The position numbers and the translations under genes were made by a program. 64,000 nucleotides of DNA from an uncultured Duganella sp. (GTDB taxonomy: Bacteria > Pseudomonadota > Gammaproteobacteria > Burkholderiales > Burkholderiaceae), in NCBI GenBank assembly GCA_946482635.1, contig CAMLSG010000002.1, positions 8,918 to 72,917 on the forward strand. Reading direction: 5' to 3'. Positions within the stretch are counted from its first letter, which is position 1; each line of letters starts with the position of its first letter. The notes beneath the pieces are model-generated. The model did not search any database. It was given only the letters and a program-made list of their open reading frames with translations, and was not told the origin of the DNA. Shown here piece after piece: positions 9,027-17,200 of the stretch.

Positions 9027-9758
9027 ATGGGACGCCTCTTTTACGCGCTATGCCTTGTGTTCGCCGCCTGGTGTGCGGACGTGCACGCCGACACGCTCAG
9101 GGTCGGCTTCTACAATTACCCGCCGATGATGATCGAAAGCGAGCAGGCGGGCATTTATCAGGAAATCCTGGACGAGCTGAGCAAAATTACCGGCCATCGC
9201 TTCCAGATCCGGTACTTCCCCTACGCACGCCTTGCCAAAGAGTTCGACCAGGGGCAGATCGACTTGGAACCTGGTGTCTTCCCCGGCTGGGTAAAGCAGC
9301 AACGGGTTCCTGGCCAGTTTTCAGTGCCGTTTGGCAAAGTGGTTGACGTGCTTGTGTTCGCCCCGGGCAAATATTTTCGGATGAGCACGCCGAGGGACCT
9401 TAGTGGCAGGACAATCGGATTGGTCAGGGGCTACACCTACCCGGACTTGCGCGAGCTGTTTGACAGTGGCCTCGTGCATCGCGCAGACGCCGTGAGCGAG
9501 GCGCAGCTCATGGCCATGCTCGCTGCCGGGCGGATGGACCAAATCCTGATCAACAAGGCGGTGGCGCAATACAACATGCTCCTGGTGCCCAAGTACCGGG
9601 AGTTCGTCCTCGGTGACATTCTGGGCTCGTTTGATGTATCGATGCGCATCCACCCCAACAAGAAAGCCTTGTTGCCGGAACTGGATGAAGCCATCCTGGC
9701 AATGAAGCGCTCGGGCGCCATCGCCAGAATCTACGCCAAGTACGGCGTAACTCTTTAG
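9027..9758 (+). CDS. periplasmic substrate-binding protein (type 2 fold)
   Basis: 243 residues. A signal peptide (MGRLFYALCLVFAAWCADVHA) precedes a family-3-like solute-binding domain: TLRVGFYNYPPMMIES at the N-terminus, FDQGQIDLEPGVFP, and a late IARIYAKYG helix typical of amino-acid binding proteins. No ABC permease or ATPase gene is adjacent, so it may be an orphan binder or sensor-type protein. The ATG at 9027 has AGGA 5 bases upstream. Its stop overlaps that of the convergent M28 peptidase. Confidence 0.8.
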   Translation: MGRLFYALCLVFAAWCADVHADTLRVGFYNYPPMMIESEQAGIYQEILDELSKITGHRFQIRYFPYARLAKEFDQGQIDLEPGVFPGWVKQQRVPGQFSVPFGKVVDVLVFAPGKYFRMSTPRDLSGRTIGLVRGYTYPDLRELFDSGLVHRADAVSEAQLMAMLAAGRMDQILINKAVAQYNMLLVPKYREFVLGDILGSFDVSMRIHPNKKALLPELDEAILAMKRSGAIARIYAKYGVTL

Positions 9759-10741
9759 CCCCGGCTGAGCACCGCGTAGACCGACTGCACGACCATCGCC
9801 ATCCGCTTGTAATCGAGCTTGTCGAACGTATCGCCGGCGCGGTGGTAGTTCCGATTGCGCATGAATGCCGTGTCGGTCACCATCAGCGCGGGATAGCCCT
9901 GCGCCCAGTAACTGCGGTGATCGGAAAAATCGACACCTTGCACAAAGGCTGGCGCGTTGAGCGAGTGGACCGGCAAGTCCGTCGCTCCAGACATTGCAGC
10001 TTTCACCGAACGGCTAAGGCCAAAGTCGCCAAACTGCCCCACCAAGGCAATGAAATTGCCGCGATCCGGGTAGGCAAGCTTCATCGCGGCCAGCGGGTAG
10101 GCCTGGCTTCCCGGACTGTCGCTAAAGTAGCCGATCATCTCCAGCGACAGCATCAACTCCACATCACGCCCGTCTGCTTTCAGCGCGCGGGCATGCCACA
10201 CGCTACCCATGTGGGGCGAGCGGAAGTGCGGCGGCTCTTCCAGGGTATATGCCACCAGTTCGACCGGGCGGCCTGGTGCGGACTGGCCCAGCAAGTGCGC
10301 CAGTTCCAGCAAGCCAGCGATGCCACTGGCATTGTCGTCGGCGCCCGGTGTGCCGCCGTGGCTGTCGTAGTGCGCGCCAATCACCAGCAGGCGCCCGCGC
10401 TCGGGACCAAAGCGGGCGACGACGTTCTTGTACCGTGCTTTGTCGACGATCACGTCCTGGATAGATACCTGCGCACCAGCTTCCTTGAATTGCTCTTCGA
10501 TGTATGCCGCCGTACGTTGCAGGTTTGCGGCGTGATCGAACGAGCGCGGGTAAAAATCGACGCTCAGTTTTTTCACGTGTGCCTCGAGCCGGGCAGGATC
10601 GACAGAGGGAGGCGTGGATGGCACCGAGGCCACCATGGGCTGGCAGACCAATACGGTCAACATCAATATCCCCGCGCAGATGACCGCTGACGTAACGATG
10701 AGGCGGCGGGAGCTACTTGTGAAGGACTGCAACAAATCCAT
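9755..10741 (-). CDS. M28-family zinc peptidase, membrane-anchored or secreted
   Basis: 328 residues. An N-terminal hydrophobic segment (residues 14-35) is a signal anchor or signal peptide. The peptidase domain keeps the di-zinc residues of M28 aminopeptidases: His/Asp in GAHYDSH, Asp in PGADDNASG, the Glu pair in TLEEPP, Glu or Asp in SLEMIGY, and a late His in NYHRAGDTFD. It probably acts in the periplasm. The hydroxyproline-type catabolic gene at 10757 lies upstream, 15 bp away in the same orientation, so read-through is possible. Confidence 0.85.
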   Translation of the reverse strand: MDLLQSFTSSSRRLIVTSAVICAGILMLTVLVCQPMVASVPSTPPSVDPARLEAHVKKLSVDFYPRSFDHAANLQRTAAYIEEQFKEAGAQVSIQDVIVDKARYKNVVARFGPERGRLLVIGAHYDSHGGTPGADDNASGIAGLLELAHLLGQSAPGRPVELVAYTLEEPPHFRSPHMGSVWHARALKADGRDVELMLSLEMIGYFSDSPGSQAYPLAAMKLAYPDRGNFIALVGQFGDFGLSRSVKAAMSGATDLPVHSLNAPAFVQGVDFSDHRSYWAQGYPALMVTDTAFMRNRNYHRAGDTFDKLDYKRMAMVVQSVYAVLSRG

Positions 10742-10756
10742 TCCTGTGCCTTGTTA

Positions 10757-11671
10757 TCAAATCGCACATACTACCCGGGCGGCCGCCAGATCCCAAGCGG
10801 CCTGGCCGACCGTTTTGAAGACCGGTGCCAGCGGCCCGCGCGGCGCGGCGCTGGCGAGGATATCGGCAATCGGCAGTACCCGGTCCCAGGCGATGGCCGC
10901 TTGCAGCAGGTCGCCGGCTTCGTGCCGCGCCCCGGCCAGGTCGTCCACCACAACCTGGCGGGCATGCAGCAATGCAGGCGGCAGTTCAGCCATGCCAGGA
11001 CGAAACGCACCCACGCCGATAGCCAGCGTATGCGGCGGTAACGCAGCGGGAACGACCGGCTGGCGCGAGGTCGTCAGCGCAATGACCACATCAACGGCTG
11101 CGGCGTGCTGCTCCACCTCGCCCTCGCCGACCGGCACGATGGTCACGCCGGGATGGCGGGCGTGCAGCGCGGCGGCAAACTGCACTGCTTTCGCCATGCT
11201 GCTGCCCGCGACATGCAGTTCCGCCACGCCGAAGTAGCCGACCAGCGCCTCGGCGTGCGCCGCCGCTTGGGCGCCAGTGCCGATCAGCAGCACCGTTGCG
11301 GGCTTGCGCGGCGCCAGCGTGCGAATGCCAAGCAGCGACATGGCCGCTGTGCGGCGCTGCGTGACGGTGGGTCCATCCAGCAGCGCCAAGCGCTTTCCCG
11401 TCGCGGAATCGAACACCACCACTTCGCCCTGGATCGCCGGCAATCCGTGCCGCGCATTATCGGTATGGACGGTAACCAGCTTGGTGACGCCAAGATCGGG
11501 GGCGACGGCAGGCATGCAGAGCAGCGTGCTGCCCGCATCGATCCCGACCGCCAGTCGTTCCGGCGCCTTGATGATGCCTGAGGCCAGTTCAGTGGCGGCT
11601 TGGGCCAGTGCGTCGACCAGGTGGTCATAGGGCAAGGCCTGGGCGGTTTGCGTGGGATCGAAAATCTGCAT
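10757..11671 (-). CDS. Delta1-pyrroline-2-carboxylate reductase (ornithine cyclodeaminase/mu-crystallin family)
   Basis: 304 residues from the ATG at 11671. The Rossmann motif LLIGTGAQAAAHAEALVGYF (about residues 125-144) binds NAD(P). The N-terminal lobe includes KLVTVHTDNARHGLP and DGPTVTQRRTAAMS. Ornithine cyclodeaminase relatives include P2C/Pip2C reductases (LhpI type), which make L-proline. The call rests on the adjacent gene: the start lies only 4 bases after the stop of a predicted trans-3-hydroxy-L-proline dehydratase, whose product is exactly this substrate. True ornithine cyclodeaminase is a less likely alternative. Confidence 0.8.
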   Translation of the reverse strand: MQIFDPTQTAQALPYDHLVDALAQAATELASGIIKAPERLAVGIDAGSTLLCMPAVAPDLGVTKLVTVHTDNARHGLPAIQGEVVVFDSATGKRLALLDGPTVTQRRTAAMSLLGIRTLAPRKPATVLLIGTGAQAAAHAEALVGYFGVAELHVAGSSMAKAVQFAAALHARHPGVTIVPVGEGEVEQHAAAVDVVIALTTSRQPVVPAALPPHTLAIGVGAFRPGMAELPPALLHARQVVVDDLAGARHEAGDLLQAAIAWDRVLPIADILASAAPRGPLAPVFKTVGQAAWDLAAARVVCAI

Positions 11672-11675
11672 GGCG

Positions 11676-12686
11676 TCAGCGGAAGAAGAAACCGGTCGGG
11701 AACGGGTCGGAGTCTTCCAGCACCCATTGGTTGAAGCCACTGATATGGGCGCTGCCTGTGACTTCGGTAATAGCGCCGTCGAACTCGCCCACTTTCACTT
11801 TTTCGGTTACGCGCACGGTGAAGGCGCTGCCGACGATGCTGCCGTTCACATAAGGCTGTCCCAGCGGCAGTTGGCCGCGCAGGAACAACTGGGCCGCGCG
11901 GCCGGAAGTGCCGGTGCCGGTGGGCGAGCGGTCCACCTCGCGGTCGGCAAAGATGCAGACGTTCGACTGGTCCACGCCGGGACGGTTCGGCGCGCCGTCG
12001 ATGATGGTGCCGTACAGCTGGTCCAGGCCCGGCTCGAGGGGATGGCGAATGTGCGCCCTGGCGATGACGGCGGCCTTGGTTTCAGCGCCAAGCTGGATCA
12101 GGGCGCGCACCTGCTCCGGCCGCACTTCCAGGCCCGCTTGCGCGCCGTTGATGTAGTAATAGAAGGCGCCGCCGAATACGATGTCGCCGGTGATGCTGCC
12201 AAAGCCCGGCGTTTCCACTTCGAGGTCGCGCGCCAGGATGAACGCCGGCACGTTCCTGAAGGTCACCTCCCCTGCCCGCTGGCCGTCCCACGCCACGCGC
12301 GCTTCGATGAAGCCGGCCGGCGTATCGAAACCAATGCGGGTGACCGGGCTTTGGCGCTCGACGTGCCCCATTTCCACCAGCACCTTGCCAAGGGCGATGA
12401 TGCCGTGGCCGCACATATCGCTATAGCCTTCGTTGTGGATGAAGATGACGCCGAAATCCGCGTCTGCCGTGACAGGCGGCAGCAGGTAGGCGCCGTACAT
12501 GTCGGCATGGCCGCGCGGTTCATTCATCAGGAAGCGCCGCAGGTCGTCGCGGTGCTCCTTCAACCACGCCCTTTTCTCGAGGATGGTCGCACCGGGAATG
12601 GCGGGCAAGCCATTCATCAGGATGCGCAGCGGCTCGCCGCCAGTATGGGCGTCGATAGTGTGGATGGTACGGGAAAAGGTCAGCAT
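11676..12686 (-). CDS. predicted trans-3-hydroxy-L-proline dehydratase (proline racemase superfamily)
   Basis: 336 residues. Proline racemases and 4-hydroxyproline epimerases use two catalytic cysteines. Here the first is present (Cys92 in DMCGHG), while the second position is Thr (Thr256 in DRSPTGTGTSGR). The Cys/Thr pair is the signature of trans-3-hydroxy-L-proline dehydratases such as human L3HYPDH, which eliminate water to give Delta1-pyrroline-2-carboxylate. The adjacent reductase would convert this to L-proline. A simple homology call would be 4-hydroxyproline epimerase. A GntR regulator is divergent. Confidence 0.85.
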   Translation of the reverse strand: MLTFSRTIHTIDAHTGGEPLRILMNGLPAIPGATILEKRAWLKEHRDDLRRFLMNEPRGHADMYGAYLLPPVTADADFGVIFIHNEGYSDMCGHGIIALGKVLVEMGHVERQSPVTRIGFDTPAGFIEARVAWDGQRAGEVTFRNVPAFILARDLEVETPGFGSITGDIVFGGAFYYYINGAQAGLEVRPEQVRALIQLGAETKAAVIARAHIRHPLEPGLDQLYGTIIDGAPNRPGVDQSNVCIFADREVDRSPTGTGTSGRAAQLFLRGQLPLGQPYVNGSIVGSAFTVRVTEKVKVGEFDGAITEVTGSAHISGFNQWVLEDSDPFPTGFFFR

Positions 12687-12710
12687 GGTTGGCAGCAGGC
12701 TTGGTAAAAT

Positions 12711-12728
12711 TGGTTCAGATTATAACCA
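12711..12728. promoter_or_regulatory. candidate GntR operator between hydroxyproline genes and regulator
   Basis: Inverted repeat TGGTT-N8-AACCA in the 66-bp AT-rich divergent intergenic region. It is centred about 33 bp from each start codon, so one bound dimer could control both. FadR-subfamily GntR proteins commonly bind TGGT/ACCA half-sites, usually with shorter spacing, so this is tentative. Confidence 0.4.
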
Positions 12729-12752
12729 CATTGGATTATTAAAAAGACCAAA

Positions 12753-13469
12753 ATGAGCAAACTCGCTTCCGCCCTGCAGGCGCCGCAACTGTACGAGATC
12801 GTCGCCGACCGCCTCCAGGGCATGGTGCTGGCCGGGGAATATGCAACGGGCACGCGCCTGCCGGCGGAACGCAGCCTTTCGCTGGCGCTGGGCGTTGGCC
12901 GCGCCACGGTGCGCGAGGCGATTGCGGCGCTGGTCAACCGCGGCATCCTCGAAACCCGGCCCAATTCCGGCACTTATGTGCTGCCGGGTGCGCTGGACGC
13001 GATCCGCGCGGCAGGCGCGCCGCTGGCGGCCGATACCAGCCCAAGCGCAACCTTGGCCGCGCGCCTGGCTATCGAGCCGCTGATCGCCGAGTTCGCGGCG
13101 GCGGTTGGCAAGCGCGATCGGGAAATGGAAGCTTTGCTGGACCAGATGGAGGCCATCAGCGACTGGGCCGATGCGGGCGCGCGCCAGCAATGGAATGAAC
13201 TCGACCGCCAGTTCCACCAGCGCATTGCCGCGATGAGCGGCAACCCGGTCATGATTGCCATTGCCGGCGTCGTCGCGGGCGCGGTCGACGAGCCGCTATG
13301 GCGCCAGCTGCGCGATACCGGCATCCACGATCCGGCCCGCGCCCGCCTGTACGTCTACGAACACCGCCTGATCTACGAAGCCATCGCCAGCGGCAACCAG
13401 GAGGCGGCGCGCTTTTACGTGCGCCAGCACCTGGAGCGCGTGCAGAAGGACATCCTCACCTACGCTTAA
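12753..13469 (+). CDS. GntR/FadR-family transcriptional regulator
   Basis: 238 residues. The N-terminal winged helix (LPAERSLSLALGVGRATVREAI, residues about 36-57, of which RATVREAI is the recognition part) is followed by NSGTYVLPG. The all-helical FCD domain has metal-site-like Asp and His residues (NELDRQFHQRIA, YEHRLIYEAI, RQHLERVQ). It is divergent from the hydroxyproline genes by 66 bp and probably senses an intermediate of that pathway. Its stop codon is shared, as the palindrome TTAA, with the convergent DUF2149 gene. Confidence 0.9.
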   Translation: MSKLASALQAPQLYEIVADRLQGMVLAGEYATGTRLPAERSLSLALGVGRATVREAIAALVNRGILETRPNSGTYVLPGALDAIRAAGAPLAADTSPSATLAARLAIEPLIAEFAAAVGKRDREMEALLDQMEAISDWADAGARQQWNELDRQFHQRIAAMSGNPVMIAIAGVVAGAVDEPLWRQLRDTGIHDPARARLYVYEHRLIYEAIASGNQEAARFYVRQHLERVQKDILTYA

Positions 13470-13825
13470 GGGCGCGGGGCCGCTTCGGTCTTTGCGGGTT
13501 CGATCAGCACCAGCTGGCCGGTCTTGGGGTCGCGGAATACTTCGCCGACGCGGTCGTAACCGCTGCCGGCTTGCGTCACGCCGTCGGCGGGGCGCTCGAT
13601 CTGGCGGCCCTTCTCCACCGGCTTGTGCTGGAGCGCGCCCTGGCTGCCCGCGATAGCTGCGATCAGGCCGCAGGCAAACACCAGCATCACGTCGACCAGG
13701 TTGACCAGGCTGGCGCGCGGGTCTTCATCGCTGTCGTCGAAGCGGGAGTCGAGGTGCCGGTACAGGCGCAGGCGCTTGCGGGCCGGGACGGCGGCATTGC
13801 CGGTGGCATTGGGCTGGTCCCTCAT
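13466..13825 (-). CDS. DUF2149 family single-pass membrane protein
   Basis: 119 residues starting at ATG 13825, whose ATGA overlaps the stop of the upstream ExbB-like gene. The N-terminus is basic, and DPRASLVNLVDVMLVFACGL resembles the ExbD/TolR pattern of a membrane helix with a conserved Asp near its start. A short periplasmic part follows. DUF2149 proteins recur beside ExbB-like and CobN-like genes, so this is probably the ExbD-like partner. The open frame continues upstream through cobN, but that part is not the protein. Confidence 0.8.
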   Translation of the reverse strand: MRDQPNATGNAAVPARKRLRLYRHLDSRFDDSDEDPRASLVNLVDVMLVFACGLIAAIAGSQGALQHKPVEKGRQIERPADGVTQAGSGYDRVGEVFRDPKTGQLVLIEPAKTEAAPRP

Positions 13826-14265
13826 GCCGCGTGCTCCATGGCGTCGAGCGTTTCTTCGTACCAGCGGCGGCGCAGCTTGCCGATTACCAGGCCGGCAATG
13901 CCGGCAACCAGCCCGAGGACCGTGGCGTCGAAAGCGACTGTCACGGCGCTGGCCAGTTGTGCGGGGTTGCCCTGTCCAAGGGCTGCCAGGCCCGGGCCAA
14001 GGGGGATGATGGTGGCCATCAGGCCCAGCATCGGAGGGATCCGGGCCAGCAGGTCGGCGCGCTCGAGGCGATGGCGGGCAAGGGCCTGGATGTGGGCGGC
14101 GTTGCCGGCTGCGCGCAGCTTTTTCAGGCCGCTGAAACGTTCGCCGGCGGCGATGCCTGCTTCCACCGCCGCAATGGCGCACGCGACGAGGAGTGCCAGC
14201 AGCGCCGGCGCGAGGAGGTAGCTGACGCCGTCGTGCAGCCAGGCGTAGGTTTGGTTGTCGATCAT
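13822..14265 (-). CDS. MotA/TolQ/ExbB-type proton-channel family protein
   Basis: 147 residues, shorter than ExbB. Three membrane segments: about residues 15-36, then a pair (about 78-96 and 106-130) around the conserved motif RIPPMLGLMATIIPLGPGLAAL. This is the family's pore-forming region. It overlaps cobN and the DUF2149 gene by 4 bp each (ATGA junctions), so the three are translationally coupled. It likely energises an envelope process linked to the CobN-like protein. Confidence 0.88.
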   Translation of the reverse strand: MIDNQTYAWLHDGVSYLLAPALLALLVACAIAAVEAGIAAGERFSGLKKLRAAGNAAHIQALARHRLERADLLARIPPMLGLMATIIPLGPGLAALGQGNPAQLASAVTVAFDATVLGLVAGIAGLVIGKLRRRWYEETLDAMEHAA

Positions 14266-17200
14266 TGGTGTGCTCCTTTGAGGATGGGTGTCTGGGTGCC
14301 GCGATGCACGCCCAGCGCAAACAGGGCCAGGCCGGCGGCCAGGGCGGCCAACAGGGCAAGCAGGCGCATGGCGCGCTCGGCGGGGGATTGCGTGGCTTCG
14401 GCAAGGTCGCGCAGCTCGTAGGCGCGCGGCTGCGCCGACTGGGCGTTTGCGCGCGCAACGGCGCCCATCTCGGCCACCTCCTGCGTGGTGCGCCGTTGCT
14501 GCGCTGGGCGGGCTGCGTCCGGCTCCGCGCTGTTGCGCGCAGCAGGGCCTGACGCGGCTTCGGCTTGCGCGGTAGCGGCGCTGGCTGGTGCAGAGCCGGG
14601 TTGCGCGTTGGCGGCAGCAGTAGCGCCGGCAGGAACGGCCGTGGCGTACGCCTCGGCGGCCAGCGCATCGCCGCGCGCCTTGGCAAGGGTGCTGGCCAAG
14701 GCCTGCGCGTCGGCCGGATCAAGCTGCGGCGACAGCCATTGCCACATCGGATGGTCAGGCGCGGTGTGGCCGCTGCCCGGCAAACCGTTACTGGCAACCA
14801 GGCGGGCCAGCTCGCCGCCCATTTTGCTGATGGTGGCCTCGTCGGTTTTCCAGTAGCCCTTCTCGGCCGCCACCATGAAGATCGCCAGCATGTGCGCCTT
14901 GGCGTGCGCGTTGTGGCGCTGGCCGAGGAATTGCGGCAGGCCGAGCTTATGCGCATCGTCGAAGTAGACCGACTTCACTTCATCCCAGGCCCAGTTCTTC
15001 ACAAGGTCCGGCCGCGTGACCTGCCAGCCCCACAGGTTCTCCAGGAACTCCTGCCCCATGGTGCGGGCGCCCGCATAGCCGTGCCCCATCAGGGGCTTGA
15101 TCCATGCCGGGTTGAGGAAACGGCCGCGCAGTTCGCCCAGCATGGCGGAGGCCAGCGGCTCTACGTCGGCGCGTCCCGGTTGCGCATGCTGCAGGATCAG
15201 CGCTTCCGGCACGCGGCCGGTGCGGCTCTCGACTGCCAGCGACAGGCCGCCAAGGTAATCGAAGGCGTCATTGTTATCGAGCAGGCCGTACAGGTTGCTG
15301 GCGCGGCCGTGGTAAGTGCGCGTGATGCCGTCCAGCGCCACGTCAAAGGCGGCATGGTTTGCCTCGCCGCTCGCATCGAGGCCATAGGCGTGGCCCATGC
15401 GGTTGCGATAGGCCTTGCCGATCTCGTCGCGCTCGCGCCAGGCGCCGGAACGTTCGGTCAGGCGGTTGACGCCGGCGCCGTAAGCGCCAGGAGCGTCGCC
15501 GAAGATGCGCTGGGCGGCGGCGCGGCCGGCGTCGGCCAGCGGCATGCCGCCCGCTTGCAGCGCGCGCACGCGCACCAGCCATTCGCGCGCCACGCGATTG
15601 TTCGCAGTCGGCTCGTGGCCCCAGGCGGCGCTGGCGCCAGTGCTGCCGCCACCGGCGCCGGCGCTGCTGCCCAGCGGCGCCAGCGCGGATTCCAACGCCT
15701 CGCGCAATCCAGGTTCCTGCTCGGCGATACCGGCGGCGGAAGCAGCCAGCGACATGCGCCCCGCACGGTCAATCAGGCGGATCAGGTTCGGATACAGGTC
15801 ACGAAACAGGCCGGACGTGGTCACCAGCGCATCGCGCCGCACGGCGCCCGGCACCAGCCGCACATCGTTGACGATGCCGCGCGCATTCCATACCGGCTCC
15901 GCGCCCATCATCGCCAGCGCAAACGCCACCATCACGCCTTCATCGCGCACCGCATCTGATGCCCACAGCAGGATGCCTTCGCTGCCGGCATCGGAGCGTT
16001 CGCGCGCCGAAGCTTTGGCCGCCAGGCTGGCGCCCATCTGGTAGCCGATTCTGGTCGGCAGGATATCGCCATCGACCGCGTGGAAATTGCGGCCCGTCGG
16101 CAGCGCTTCCGGCGAGCGCAAGGGGTCATTGCCCTTGCCCGGTTCAATGAAGCGGCCGTCCAGGCCCGCCAGCAGCGCGCGCATTTCATTGAGCGGCGAA
16201 GCGGCCAGCTTGCGCGCCACCTCGGGATCGTCGATGCCGCCCTTCTTCATCGACTCCAGCATCAGGTCGATGGATTCCTGCTTCCATGGACGGCCAAAGA
16301 TGTGCAGGCCGTGCGGCATGAATTTTTCCTGCAGCTTGGTCAGGTAGTGGCCCACTTCGTGCGCCAGCAGGTCGTCGTCGGCCGCGTCGAAGCCGATGCC
16401 GCGCACCGCCAGCACGTCCGCCATCGACGCTTCCAGTTCCGCCTTCAGGTTCAGGGCCACCACGCGCTCGCGCATCAGCTGCGCGGCTTTTGCCTTCAGC
16501 GTGTCGGAACTGGCGGCCTCGTAGCTCTCCACAATCTGGCGCAGCGACAGCAGTTCGTCGTACAGCGGCGTGGATGCCAGCGGCGGCGTCAGGTGGTCAA
16601 CCATCACCGCCAGGCCGCGCCGCTTGGCCTGCGTGCCTTCGCCCACGCCGTCCACGATGTAGGGATAGATGCCGGGCAGGTCGCCCGCGATCAGGCTGGG
16701 AAAGTCGTCGCCCGACAGCCCGACCGCCTTCCCCGGCAAAAACTCATAGGTCGAGTGGCGGCCGATATGCACCAGCGCATCGGCCTTGAAGCGGTCGCGC
16801 AGCCAGTGGTAGAAGGCCAGGTACTGGTGCGGCGGCGGCACGCTGGTATTCGCATGCAGCAGCTCTTCGTCCACTTCCCAGCCGCGCGGCGGCTGCGGTC
16901 CAATGAAGACGTTGCCGAACTGGATGCCCGGCACCAGCAGCTTGCCGCTGTCGACCATGATCTTGCCCGGTGCGGGGCCCCAACCCTTCAGGCCCTCGAT
17001 GCCGTAGGACGCCACACGGCGGCGCAACGGTTCCAACGCGGAGCAGCGGCGCGGCGCCTTCGCCTGCAGGCAGCCCGCATAGCCATCGGCCAGCGCAGCC
17101 AGGTCACGGATCGCTGCCTCGCGCTGCGGATGATCGGCGCCTTCCACCAAGTGCTGCAGTTCCTTGATCACGACTTCCGCCTGCTTGCGGCCGAGCGCCC

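Noticed and set aside
11676..12686. Annotation as 4-hydroxyproline epimerase
   Set aside because: The second catalytic Cys is Thr256, and the neighbouring reductase fits the dehydratase product.
13826..14956. Long upstream extension of the DUF2149 frame into cobN
   Set aside because: The extension is Pro/Arg-rich noise in another frame of cobN and exbB. The ATG at 13825 overlapping the ExbB stop is the real start.
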